From Acidovorax sp. (GTDB taxonomy: Bacteria; Pseudomonadota; Gammaproteobacteria; Burkholderiales; Burkholderiaceae_C): 32,918 nt of DNA. The position numbers were made by a program, and so were the translations under genes. Below the pieces are notes generated by a model. That model did no database searches, was not told the origin of the DNA, and was given only the letters and a program-made list of their open reading frames with translations. Every line of letters starts with the position of its first letter. Position 1 is the stretch's first letter. The stretch covers positions 1-32,918 of the forward strand of contig NZ_JALEGG010000150.1 in assembly GCF_022763525.1 (NCBI RefSeq). The letters run 5' to 3'. Below, piece after piece: positions 24,543 to 31,915 of the stretch.

Positions 24543-24648
24543 CTCGCCATCCTACTGCGGCCGGCCCGGGGCTGGCTGTCGCCAACGGGCTCCCGCATGG
24601 TCGGGCGTGTCGAGCGGCAAGCTCAGGGTGGGTCAGGTGACTCCGTGC

Positions 24649-26331
24649 TCAGGCTGCCGCAATGGCGCGGGGTGCGCCGACCCGAGCCATCGGCGAGAGT
24701 GCCGCGAGTGCTGAGGGCGCGAGTGCCGCCGTGTCATGTTCCCTGGGGTTGGAGGCCCGGCTGGCAGCGGGCGACGGGGTGCTGCTGCCTGTTGTGCCCA
24801 GCTGGAACACCGAGACCAGTTGGACGAGATCCTGGGCCTGGCTCTTCATGCTGCTGGCGGCAGCGGCCATTTCCTCGACCAGTGCCGCATTCTGTTGCGT
24901 GGCCTGATCCATCTGCGTCACGGCCTCTCCCACCTGGCCCACGCCGTCGCTTTGCTCGGCACTGGCTGCGCTGATCTCGCTCATGATGTCCGTGACACGC
25001 CGGATGGACTCCACGACGTCCGTCATCGTCTGCCCGGCCTTGTCCACCAGGGACGTGCCCTGTTCAACGCGGCTGACGCTGGCGGAGATGAGTTCCTTGA
25101 TCTCCTTGGCAGCCTCGGCGGAGCGGCCGGCCAGGCCGCGTACCTCGGTGGCAACGACGGCAAAGCCGCGGCCCTGGTCTCCAGCGCGCGCTGCTTCCAC
25201 GGCGGCGTTCAGGGCCAGGATATTGGTCTGGAAGGCGATGCCATCGATCACGCTGATGATGTCGGAAATCCGCTTGGAGCTGTCGTTGATGCCCTTCATG
25301 GTTTCCACCACCTGGGCCACCACCTTGCCACCTTCCATGGCCACATTGTTGGCGTTCCGGGCGAGCTGGTTGGCTTGCTGAGCGCTGTCTGAGTTCTGCT
25401 TCACGGTCGAGTCCAGCTCATCCATGGAGGCAGCGGTCTGCTGCAGCGCGGCGGCCTGGCGTTCGGTGCGGGCCGAGAGGTCGTGGTTGCCCTGCGAGAT
25501 TTCTGCACTGGCGGTGGAGACGCTTTCGGCGCTTTGCCGCACGTTGGCCACGATATCGGCCAGCCTGTCGCGCATGTGGGTCAGCTCGGTGAGCAACTGA
25601 CCTGGCTCATCCTTGGCGCCCACAGGGATCGGGGTGGCCAGATCGCCCGCGGCAATGGCCGTGGTGGCCTGGACGGCTTGGCGCACCGGGGTCGTGATGG
25701 AGCGCGTGGTCCACCACGCCAGGAACATGCCCACCAGGATGGCCAGCAGCGTGCTGCCGGTGACCCAGGCGGTGCTGGACTCGGCCTTGCGCGTGGTGTC
25801 CTTCAGCGTCCGGGCCACGCCTTCGTCCAGGGTGTGGGTCAGATCCTGCAGGATTGCTGCGTAGTTTTGAAAGATGGGCGCCAGCACGGTGTCCGCCTGT
25901 GCCGCAACGTCCTGCCCGGCCTCCTTGGCCTTGACGAGTTCGGTGCGCTTGACGCGGTAGGCATCGCGCGCAGCGATGGCCTGGCCGTAAAGCTGCATTT
26001 CCCTCCCCGGCAACAGGTAACCCTGCACTTCCTGCATGCGCTTGCTTTGCACCTCAACCACGGCGGACATGTCCTTCTTGAGCTTGCCGGCGTACTGGGC
26101 ATCGCCTGCCTTGAGGAACGCCTCGGTGCGCAGCCAGTTCATCTGGATGTCGGTCTGCCATTGGTGCACGATGTTCTGGCGCTTGAGTTCCGAAGTGGCG
26201 ATGTGTTCATTGCTGTGCTGCAGGGCGGTTACGCTCCTGACGCCGAGTGCAGCGATGACCAGGGTGATCATTAGCAGCATCCCGAACGCTACTCCAAGTC
26301 GGATGCCCAGTTTCAGGTCTTTGATGCGCAT
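24649..26331 (-). CDS. methyl-accepting chemotaxis protein
   Basis: Chemoreceptor of 560 residues. First membrane helix at about 10-30, a periplasmic four-helix-bundle-type sensor domain (about 35-185), second helix at about 190-210, a HAMP domain, and a long cytoplasmic coiled coil whose tip [20 protein letters not shown] is the conserved CheA/CheW-binding hairpin. The tail is Ala/Ser/Pro-rich and has no obvious CheR-binding pentapeptide. The ATG at 26331 has aagga six bases upstream. It lies only 85 bases after the sulfotransferase gene in the same direction with no convincing terminator between, so it might be transcribed together with the quorum-sensing operon. Ligand unknown. Confidence 0.93.
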   Translation of the reverse strand: MRIKDLKLGIRLGVAFGMLLMITLVIAALGVRSVTALQHSNEHIATSELKRQNIVHQWQTDIQMNWLRTEAFLKAGDAQYAGKLKKDMSAVVEVQSKRMQEVQGYLLPGREMQLYGQAIAARDAYRVKRTELVKAKEAGQDVAAQADTVLAPIFQNYAAILQDLTHTLDEGVARTLKDTTRKAESSTAWVTGSTLLAILVGMFLAWWTTRSITTPVRQAVQATTAIAAGDLATPIPVGAKDEPGQLLTELTHMRDRLADIVANVRQSAESVSTASAEISQGNHDLSARTERQAAALQQTAASMDELDSTVKQNSDSAQQANQLARNANNVAMEGGKVVAQVVETMKGINDSSKRISDIISVIDGIAFQTNILALNAAVEAARAGDQGRGFAVVATEVRGLAGRSAEAAKEIKELISASVSRVEQGTSLVDKAGQTMTDVVESIRRVTDIMSEISAASAEQSDGVGQVGEAVTQMDQATQQNAALVEEMAAAASSMKSQAQDLVQLVSVFQLGTTGSSTPSPAASRASNPREHDTAALAPSALAALSPMARVGAPRAIAAA

Positions 26332-26416
26332 GGCGGTTCCTTGAAGGTGCAGTGACGAAGGTGTGTGAGGAGGTGGCGGGACGGTGCCTGAAGTTCAGGT
26401 GAGGTTGCCCTGCTGG

Positions 26417-27490
26417 TCAGGGCATGGCTGCCGCCCCGGCTTCCAGGGCGATGGCGCTTTGCAGGCGCTGGCGTACGCGTGCCAGGTAGTCGGCCCGCAC
26501 GCGGCGGGCGGCATAGTCGCCGGGCGCGCTGCGCAGCAGCTGCTCCCAGGCCTCGCCGCGGCGTCTTTCCGATTCCTGCTGGCATTGCGCAAGTTCCGCG
26601 GGCGTGGGGTGGGGGGCCTGGGCCTCGGTCATGCATTCGTAGCCGTAGTACTGCATGTGTTCCCACGCCAGACTTTCGATGGCCTCGATTTCATGGAGTT
26701 GCAGCTGGGTCTTGAACTTGTCCTTGTTGGCAGGCAAGGGCGCGAAGCAGTTGGATTCCCACAGGGCCGACATGCGGGACAGTTCCTGCGCCTCCTGCGA
26801 TGCCGCGATGTCCAGCATCTGCGGCAGGAACTCGATGCCGATGAAGTGGCAGATGCGGCGTAGCGTGTGTTCCTGGTCGCTCAGGAAGTCTTCATAGCGG
26901 ACGGTGAGCACGCGTTCCGGATAGTGGAGCGCCAGGGCGCGGCCCGCCGTGTGGGCCTTGACCCAGGCTTGGGCGTTCAGCGTGGTGTCGAAGTCGTGGA
27001 TGATCGCGCGGTTCATCGAGGCCACCTGCGCCCGGGGATCGCGCACCACGTTCAGAAAGCGCATGTCGGGGAAGAGGTCCATCAATTCGTGCGCGTACTG
27101 CACGCTGTCGAGCGACTTGTCCATGGCGACACTGGCTCCATGCGCCTCCGCGCTGCGCTGCAGCAGTTCCCACACGATGCGATGCACGCTGCGCGGTTCG
27201 TCCTGAAGCGCGTTGAATATCTCATCGGCGTGAAACTCCACACCGGGCCACTTGACCATGCTGGCCTGTTGCAGCCCCACCACGTCCTCGACCATCTGCC
27301 GGTACGTGCTGTCGTCGCTCAGATCGCCATACATCGGCACCAGCGGCATGAAATCCACGATGTGCAGTGGGTAGGGCGAATGGAAGCTTGGGCTGGCGTT
27401 AAGGCGCAGGCGCAACGCGTGGCTGCCGCAGCGCCGTAGCGGAATCATCAAGAGCGGCAGGGGACGTGAGGTGCGGCGTGGCTGTTTCAT
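26417..27490 (-). CDS. PAPS-dependent sulfotransferase family protein
   Basis: Predicted cytosolic sulfotransferase of 357 residues that would move the sulfuryl group from PAPS to an unknown acceptor. The 5'-phosphosulfate loop is IPLRRCGSHALRLRL near the N-terminus (R-x-GS-x2-LR pattern) and the 3'-phosphate region is FLNVVRDPRAQVASMNR, followed by VLTVRYEDFLSD, all typical for bacterial members of the family. A C-terminal extension of about 70 residues is rich in Arg and Glu. There is no signal peptide or membrane helix. Its ATG overlaps the end of the DHH gene by four bases (ATGA), and an APS kinase gene lies further upstream in the same operon, which strongly supports PAPS as donor. The acceptor could be a lipid, glycan or small metabolite. 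Confidence 0.82.
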   Translation of the reverse strand: MKQPRRTSRPLPLLMIPLRRCGSHALRLRLNASPSFHSPYPLHIVDFMPLVPMYGDLSDDSTYRQMVEDVVGLQQASMVKWPGVEFHADEIFNALQDEPRSVHRIVWELLQRSAEAHGASVAMDKSLDSVQYAHELMDLFPDMRFLNVVRDPRAQVASMNRAIIHDFDTTLNAQAWVKAHTAGRALALHYPERVLTVRYEDFLSDQEHTLRRICHFIGIEFLPQMLDIAASQEAQELSRMSALWESNCFAPLPANKDKFKTQLQLHEIEAIESLAWEHMQYYGYECMTEAQAPHPTPAELAQCQQESERRRGEAWEQLLRSAPGDYAARRVRADYLARVRQRLQSAIALEAGAAAMP

Positions 27491-28512
27491 GGCGTTTCAG
27501 ACTCCAGGTGCGCGAAGAACTCATTGATGAAGCGGTCCATGTCCCGATCGGGCAGCCGGTCGATGCCGCCCGCGCCTTGCCGCCCGCCACCGTGCGGGTA
27601 GCGGCTGCAGAAGATGTCGGCCCGGCTGGCGCTGGCACTGCCGATCCGCAGACTGACCAAGAAATCGCCGTCCGAACGGGGCGTGATCACGGCGACCGAA
27701 CGCCCGTTGTTGCGCGCCACCAGCTGGTTGGCCAGGGTGCCGCACAGGCGCCGCGCCCACGCGCGGTTGGGCAGCACATACACCGTGGCTCTGTCGTTGG
27801 CGGTATAGGGGAGCAGGTCCTGTACGGCTTGTTGGTCGCTGATATAGCCCTCTTGCAGGCGGCGGAACTCGTAGGCCCTGGCCATGAAGTCGAGCGGGCT
27901 TTCGAAGCGGTGCATCGAGCGGTACAGCTGCACGGGGCAAAAGTGCAGGTCTTCGCGGCTCTCGCCATAGGCGTTGTAGTTGAGCAGGTAGCCCAGTTGC
28001 GCCAGCGCCCCGCGGGTGGCCGCGGTGCAGTCCTGCTCGCGCGCCATGCGGTCGGCCACCGCGTCCAGGTTGTCGCCATAGGCGGCCACGATGGCCCATT
28101 GCCGCAAGACACCGCCCAGGTAGCGGTCTACCAGGATGCTGGTGCAGACGTCCAGGCCGGTGTCTATGTGGGCATTGAGCTGCGGGTGAGGGAAAAGGGT
28201 TTGGGCGCTGTGGTGGTCGAAATAGGTCACTTGGCCGCCGCCATTGAGCACCTGGCACACGCCTTGCGCGTTGCGGTCCCACGAGATGTCGAGCGCGGTC
28301 ACCTGCAGCGGCCGACCGGAGGGCAACTGGTCGAACAGGGCGATATCCCGTTTCACTCCGCTGATGAGGACGCTGTCACGGGGTTCCACCAAGCGCAGCT
28401 GGTGCAAGGCGCACAGCCCGTCGGCATCGCCGTTGAAAAGGTCATAGGAAGTCAGTTCAGCTGCCGCGGCATTTGGCGCTGAGGTGGAAGCAAGGGAGTA
28501 ATCGGCAGACAT
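27487..28512 (-). CDS. DHH-family phosphoesterase (candidate pAp phosphatase)
   Basis: A 341-residue DHH/DHHA1 phosphoesterase. The four metal-binding motifs are present: NGDADG at 27-32, Asp75 in ALDIS, DHH at 99-101 and Asp148 in AYGDN. The C-terminal substrate domain has HGGGRQGAGGI, the DHHA1 glycine motif. DHH enzymes such as NrnA hydrolyse short oligonucleotides and 3'-phosphoadenosine 5'-phosphate (pAp). pAp is the by-product of sulfotransferases and inhibits them. The gene is sandwiched between cysC (stop and start overlap as TGATG) and the sulfotransferase (ATGA overlap), so removal of pAp is the most economical explanation. It is not a standard NrnA by motif I (NGDADG rather than HxxPDGD), so the activity is inference. 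Confidence 0.8.
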   Translation of the reverse strand: MSADYSLASTSAPNAAAAELTSYDLFNGDADGLCALHQLRLVEPRDSVLISGVKRDIALFDQLPSGRPLQVTALDISWDRNAQGVCQVLNGGGQVTYFDHHSAQTLFPHPQLNAHIDTGLDVCTSILVDRYLGGVLRQWAIVAAYGDNLDAVADRMAREQDCTAATRGALAQLGYLLNYNAYGESREDLHFCPVQLYRSMHRFESPLDFMARAYEFRRLQEGYISDQQAVQDLLPYTANDRATVYVLPNRAWARRLCGTLANQLVARNNGRSVAVITPRSDGDFLVSLRIGSASASRADIFCSRYPHGGGRQGAGGIDRLPDRDMDRFINEFFAHLESETP

Positions 28513-29237
28513 CAAGAACAAGAAGTACGAGCAACAGACTGGCTTTCAGCGCTGCGCTGATGGATGAATCCGCGCTCCTGCAGGAGTGCGAGCACCTGTG
28601 CACAGGCTTCGGGCAGACTGAGGTGGGCGGTATCCATGCGGAAATCGGGTGATTCAGGCGCCTCATAGGGCGCTGAGACCCCGGTGAAGTGCGGAATGCG
28701 CCCAGTGCGCGCCATGGTGTAGAGGCCCTTGGGGTCGCGGCCTTCGCAGACCTCCAGCGGCGTACTCACATGCACCTCCAGAAAGCGGTGTTCCCCGATG
28801 AGGGTTCGGGCCAGAGCGCGGTCGCTGCGCTGGGGGGAGATCAGGGCGGTGAAAACCACCAACCCGGCATCGTTCATGAGGGCGGCGACCTCGGCCACGC
28901 GACGAATGTTTTCGGAGCGCTCGGCGGCACTGAAGCCCAGGTCGCGGTTGAGCCGGTGCCGCAGGTTGTCGCCGTCCAGCACAAAGCTGGCATATCCAAG
29001 CTCGTGCAACTGCTCCTCCAGCGCGTAGGCCAGGGTCGACTTGCCAGCGCCGCTCAGTCCCGTAAGCCAGACGGTGACGGGCCGCTGCTGCAGCAGGTGC
29101 TCTCGCAAGGTGGTGGTCACCCGGCCTGCGTGCGGAATCACCAGTCGCAGGCCGTCGAGGGGCGTCGGTTCAGCTGCTGCAGCCATTGGGGCCTGGAGCG
29201 GCGGAGGCGCAGAGGGGAGCGCGGAGTGGAGTGGCAT
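28512..29237 (-). CDS. cysC: adenylylsulfate kinase (APS kinase)
   Basis: Phosphorylates adenosine 5'-phosphosulfate (APS) with ATP to PAPS, the universal sulfuryl donor. With the ATG at 29237 the protein has 241 residues, longer than the 201 of E. coli CysC because of an N-terminal extension. Visible are the P-loop GLSGAGKST at 60-68, the DGDNLRHRLNRDLGFS motif at 88-103 and the ISP motif in VFTALISPQRSDRA, around the serine phosphorylated in E. coli. No cysDN or cysH is nearby, so APS must come from elsewhere in the genome. Upstream in-frame GTG codons at 29285 and 29291 overlap the end of luxI and could be the true start; no candidate has a strong ribosome binding site. It is the second gene of the luxI operon. 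Confidence 0.9.
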   Translation of the reverse strand: MPLHSALPSAPPPLQAPMAAAAEPTPLDGLRLVIPHAGRVTTTLREHLLQQRPVTVWLTGLSGAGKSTLAYALEEQLHELGYASFVLDGDNLRHRLNRDLGFSAAERSENIRRVAEVAALMNDAGLVVFTALISPQRSDRALARTLIGEHRFLEVHVSTPLEVCEGRDPKGLYTMARTGRIPHFTGVSAPYEAPESPDFRMDTAHLSLPEACAQVLALLQERGFIHQRSAESQSVARTSCS

Positions 29238-29281
29238 GGTCAAGTCACGGAAAGGCGGAGGCAGCGAGCGCGTTCGATCCG

Positions 29282-29836
29282 TCACTTGCACCGGATCGAG
29301 CAGGCAAAAAGCGGGTGACCCTGGACCACGAGTGGGGGGCCCAGGCGATGGGACTCAAAACCCGTGCGCCTCAGAAGGCGTTCCACCCCCAGTGGCGATA
29401 CAGTGACCATGCGCTCGGCCCCACGTGCCATGGCACAGCGGCTGGCCGCCTGCAGCAGGCCGGTGGTGATGGGCGAGGAGAATTGGTCGAGCGCGGAGCC
29501 CGTGGGCCCGGAGAAATCCATGGAGGCAAAGCGGGACAGCTCCCACACTTCTGGGGCTTCGGGGGGCGCAGCCCCGTTGAGCAGCTGCGGAAACACCTCG
29601 CCCAGCAGATAGGGGCGGGTGGTGGGCAGCAGCCGGGCGGTGCCAATCACCTCGCCATCTTCGTTCTGGGCAATGACATAGACGGTGTCATCCCGGTCGA
29701 ATTGGTCCAGTTCCAGGGCATCGCGGCAGTGCAGTTGCCAGCCAAGCTTTTCCACGAAGACACGGTGCCGGTACCGGGCCATGCGGGTCAGCAGGGGTGG
29801 ATGCAGTTCCGCAGAGCAGCCAGAGGTGATGCGCAT
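29282..29836 (-). CDS. acyl-homoserine-lactone synthase, LuxI family
   Basis: Makes an N-acyl-homoserine lactone (AHL) signal from S-adenosylmethionine and an acyl donor. With 184 residues it is slightly shorter than most LuxI proteins. Conserved residues are all visible: Arg25, Phe27 and Trp33 in YRHRVFVEKLGW, Asp44 and Asp47 in ELDQFDRDD, Arg68 in GTARLLPT, and Glu99, Ser101, Arg102 in WELSRFA. The ATG at 29836 has gaggga eight bases upstream. It is the first gene of a minus-strand operon with cysC, the DHH gene and the sulfotransferase gene, behind a promoter with a lux-box-like site, and it is divergent from luxR. The acyl chain cannot be predicted by eye. Confidence 0.95.
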   Translation of the reverse strand: MRITSGCSAELHPPLLTRMARYRHRVFVEKLGWQLHCRDALELDQFDRDDTVYVIAQNEDGEVIGTARLLPTTRPYLLGEVFPQLLNGAAPPEAPEVWELSRFASMDFSGPTGSALDQFSSPITTGLLQAASRCAMARGAERMVTVSPLGVERLLRRTGFESHRLGPPLVVQGHPLFACSIRCK

Positions 29837-29862
29837 TGGAGATTCCCTCGTGAGTTTTCTCC

Positions 29863-29891
29863 ATTAGAAAAGCCCGAGAATGCATTTGTAA
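29863..29891 (-). promoter_or_regulatory. luxI operon promoter
   Basis: On the minus strand a -35 hexamer TTACAA (29886-29891) and a -10 hexamer TCTAAT (29863-29868) are separated by exactly 17 bases. The lux-box-like palindrome ends directly at the -35, placing its centre about 43 bases before the expected start near 29856. That is the standard layout for LuxR-type activation. The ribosome binding site gaggga lies at 29844-29849. Confidence 0.75.
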
Positions 29892-29907
29892 CTACCAACT
29901 CTGGTAG
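29892..29907. promoter_or_regulatory. lux-box-like operator
   Basis: ctaccaactctggtag is an inverted repeat of CTACCA and TGGTAG with four central bases. It resembles lux boxes of the CTACCAGATCTGGTAG kind in proteobacteria. It is the only such palindrome between the divergent luxI and luxR starts and may serve both, though it sits best for luxI (64 bp from its start, against 157 bp from luxR). Confidence 0.8.
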
Positions 29908-30055
29908 GTGCCGCGTGAATTCTTCCCCGTCAAAATCGGCTCGCCCTCGGGCTGCAATACCGCCACAATGTCAAAAAATTCACCGGCGGCTCATGGTGCG
30001 AAATTCGCTTTTGGACAGTCAGTCTCCATGGGGTGGTGCTCGACGAGGGGGTCCT

Positions 30056-30769
30056 ATGACAAGTTGGCAGGAAGATCTTTTGGCGGTGATGGATCGCGCG
30101 CAGTCAGAGCAGGAGGTTTTCTGCAAAATCGAGCTCGCCGCGCGCGCCCTGGGGTTTGAATACTGCGCCTATGGCCTGCGGGTGCCCATGCCCCTGTCCA
30201 ACCCCAAGACCATCTTCTTGAACAACTACCCGCAGGCCTGGCAGGAGCGGTATGTGCAGAAGGCTTACGTGCAGGTGGATCCCACGGTGCAACATGGGTG
30301 CCGCAAGCAAACTCCGCTGGTCTGGTCGGACGATGTTTTTGCTTCGGCCCGGGAGTTCTGGGAGGAGGCACGCTCTTTCGGCCTGCGCTTTGGATGGGCG
30401 CAATCGTGCATTGATGGGGGCGGGGTGCGCGGCATGCTGACATTGGCGCGTTCCTCTGAAGCCTTGGAACCCGACGAGCTTGCCCACGGCGAAATGAAGA
30501 TGCGCTGGTTGGCCCATATTGCGCACCTGATCCTGTCGCGGATATTCACCACCCGCCAGGCCGAAGAGATGCAGCCGCATCTGACGGCCAGAGAAATCGA
30601 GGTGCTCAAATGGACTGCCGACGGCAAGACCTCTGCCGATATCTCCTCGCTGTTGGATGTGTCGGAAAACACCGTGAACTTCCACGTCAAGAACGCGGTG
30701 ACCAAACTGCAAACCACCAACAAGACGGCTGCCACGGTGCGCGCCGCCATGCTCGGGCTGTTGGGCTGA
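30056..30769 (+). CDS. LuxR-family AHL-responsive regulator
   Basis: Quorum-sensing receptor and transcription factor of 237 residues. The N-terminal AHL-binding domain keeps every key residue at a constant offset of five from TraR: Trp62, Tyr66, Asp75, Pro76 and Trp90, with glycines at 121-123. The C-terminal LuxR helix-turn-helix is LTAREIEVLKWTADGKTSAD and SENTVNFHVKNAVTKL. The ATG at 30056 has a gaggggg ribosome binding site; the frame is open far upstream but only because of high GC. It is divergent from luxI, with 219 bp between starts, and is followed by an RsaM-like gene in the same direction. A full, canonical receptor rather than a degenerate solo. Confidence 0.95.
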   Translation: MTSWQEDLLAVMDRAQSEQEVFCKIELAARALGFEYCAYGLRVPMPLSNPKTIFLNNYPQAWQERYVQKAYVQVDPTVQHGCRKQTPLVWSDDVFASAREFWEEARSFGLRFGWAQSCIDGGGVRGMLTLARSSEALEPDELAHGEMKMRWLAHIAHLILSRIFTTRQAEEMQPHLTAREIEVLKWTADGKTSADISSLLDVSENTVNFHVKNAVTKLQTTNKTAATVRAAMLGLLG

Positions 30770-30833
30770 TGCTGCGTTCCGGGGGCATGAAGCCAAGACA
30801 TTCCACTGCCGGGGGCGCTGGCAGGGGGTGGCT

Positions 30834-31241
30834 GTGAACACCATGCAGGTGTCGCCAGACGGCCTCCTGCGCCTGTCGATTGACGAGCTGCTGTCTCTGC
30901 CCATCCACCATCTGATGTCGGCGGTGGACTTGGACCTGGTCGTGCCACGCACGGCGGTGTGCGGTTGTGAAACCACCATCAGTGGCTATACCGAATGGGT
31001 GAGCGCGTCCTGCCCCGTGGTCTCGATTGGCTGGGACTGGCATATCAGCCTCTGGACATCGCAACGGCCTTTCGTGTGGTCCAGGCTAGGTCAGCCCCGC
31101 AGCAACGTGATGCTGGTGTATTCCTCTGGCAGCGACACGGGATGGCAAAAGAACCTGGAGCTGCTGTCCACGGTGGTGGATGCTTTGCCCTGGCAGGAGC
31201 AGCTGAGCCACGCAGTGGCGGCCTTGCTGCCAAGCCACTGA
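30834..31241 (+). CDS. RsaM-like quorum-sensing modulator
   Basis: A 135-residue protein that I match, from memory, to the RsaM family (DUF4902-type), known as negative regulators of AHL synthesis next to luxI/luxR in Burkholderia, Pseudomonas fuscovaginae and Acinetobacter (AbaM). The features I rely on are YTEWVS, VSIGWDWHI, PRSNVMLV and the tail WQEQL with several conserved Trp. There is no HTH, signal peptide or membrane helix. It follows luxR in the same direction by 64 bases with no visible terminator. Start codons are uncertain: GTG at 30834 lies five bases after an aggggg sequence, while GTG at 30828 and ATG at 30843 are in frame. Position and motifs agree, but family membership was not confirmed by search. 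Confidence 0.75.
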   Translation: MNTMQVSPDGLLRLSIDELLSLPIHHLMSAVDLDLVVPRTAVCGCETTISGYTEWVSASCPVVSIGWDWHISLWTSQRPFVWSRLGQPRSNVMLVYSSGSDTGWQKNLELLSTVVDALPWQEQLSHAVAALLPSH

Positions 31242-31303
31242 ATGTGCTGCAAAAAATATAGCGTTGGTTGTCGCCGTTGAAGCGCCAGGACGCGAAAGCT
31301 CGT

Positions 31304-31825
31304 CTATTCTTCCCCGTCTGCGGTGGGCTCCAGCGTTGCCAGCAACCGTGCCAGGCGCGCGTCCAGCGCAGTCAGCTCGCTTGCCTTAAGCGGCGCCAGA
31401 ATGCGGTGCTCGTTGGCCACATGGGCCTCCACCGCACGGTCGATCAGCGCCAGCCCGGTGGGGGTGAGCTGCACCAGGGAGCTGCGCGCGTCGTCCGGGT
31501 TGGGGAGCCGTTCAATCCAGCCGCTCGCTTCCAGCTTGCCCATCCGGTGCGTCATCGTGCCCGAGGTGACCATGAGCGTGGAGAACAGCGTGGTAGGTGC
31601 CAGGCAGTAGGGCGCGCCCGAGCGGCGCAGCGTCGCCAGCATGTCGAACTCCCAGAAGCTCAGCCCGAACTCGGCAAAAGTTGCATCCAGGCGGCGCTGC
31701 AACAGCGCTGCGCATCGTTTGAGGCGGCCAATGGGCCCCATCGGGCTTACGTCCAGATCAGGGCGTTCGCGCTGCCACTGGGTGAGGATGGCGTCGACGG
31801 CATCGGGCGGGCGGGAGCGGGCCAT
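31304..31825 (-). CDS. MarR-family transcriptional regulator
   Basis: Winged-helix regulator of 173 residues. The DNA-binding region is LFSTLMVTSGTMTHRMGKLE, followed by the wing with PDDARSSLVQLTPTG, where MarR proteins usually have D-x-R(R/S)-x3-V-x-LT. It is divergent from an EamA exporter gene with 90 bp between starts, which holds two palindromes that are good operator candidates, so it probably represses both genes until an aromatic or toxic ligand binds. The layout recalls PecS/PecM. The ATG at 31825 is preferred over a TTG at 31834. Confidence 0.9.
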   Translation of the reverse strand: MARSRPPDAVDAILTQWQRERPDLDVSPMGPIGRLKRCAALLQRRLDATFAEFGLSFWEFDMLATLRRSGAPYCLAPTTLFSTLMVTSGTMTHRMGKLEASGWIERLPNPDDARSSLVQLTPTGLALIDRAVEAHVANEHRILAPLKASELTALDARLARLLATLEPTADGEE

Positions 31826-31859
31826 GGGCTTCAAACAATGAGGTTAATAGAGGGGTTTT

Positions 31860-31875
31860 ATCTTGACATCGAGAT
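31860..31875. promoter_or_regulatory. MarR operator candidate 1
   Basis: atcttgacatcgagat is an imperfect palindrome (ATCTTGA against ATCTCGA) of the form often bound by MarR proteins. It overlaps a perfect TTGACA at 31863-31868 that could be the -35 of the EamA gene, though no good -10 lies at 17 bases. On the minus strand it overlaps the start region of the marR transcript. Confidence 0.55.
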
Positions 31876-31893
31876 TGTATGGTAAGGTCTGTA

Positions 31894-31911
31894 TATCTTG
31901 ATTTGAAGATA
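31894..31911. promoter_or_regulatory. MarR operator candidate 2
   Basis: tatcttgatttgaagata is a palindrome with perfect six-base arms, tatctt and aagata. It shares the half-site ATCTTGA with site 1, whose centre is 35 bp away. It ends four bases before the ATG of the EamA gene, so bound regulator would block its expression. Confidence 0.65.
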
Positions 31912-31915
31912 AATA

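Noticed and set aside
29186..30055. Extension of the luxR frame upstream of the ATG at 30056
   Set aside because: It would run through luxI on the opposite strand and across the lux box, while a strong gaggggg ribosome binding site and the LuxR family length support the start at 30056.
31242..31303. A-rich stretch gctgcaaaaaatatagc after the RsaM-like gene as another copy of the dispersed repeat
   Set aside because: Only the last few bases resemble the repeat and the arms do not align; similarity is too weak.
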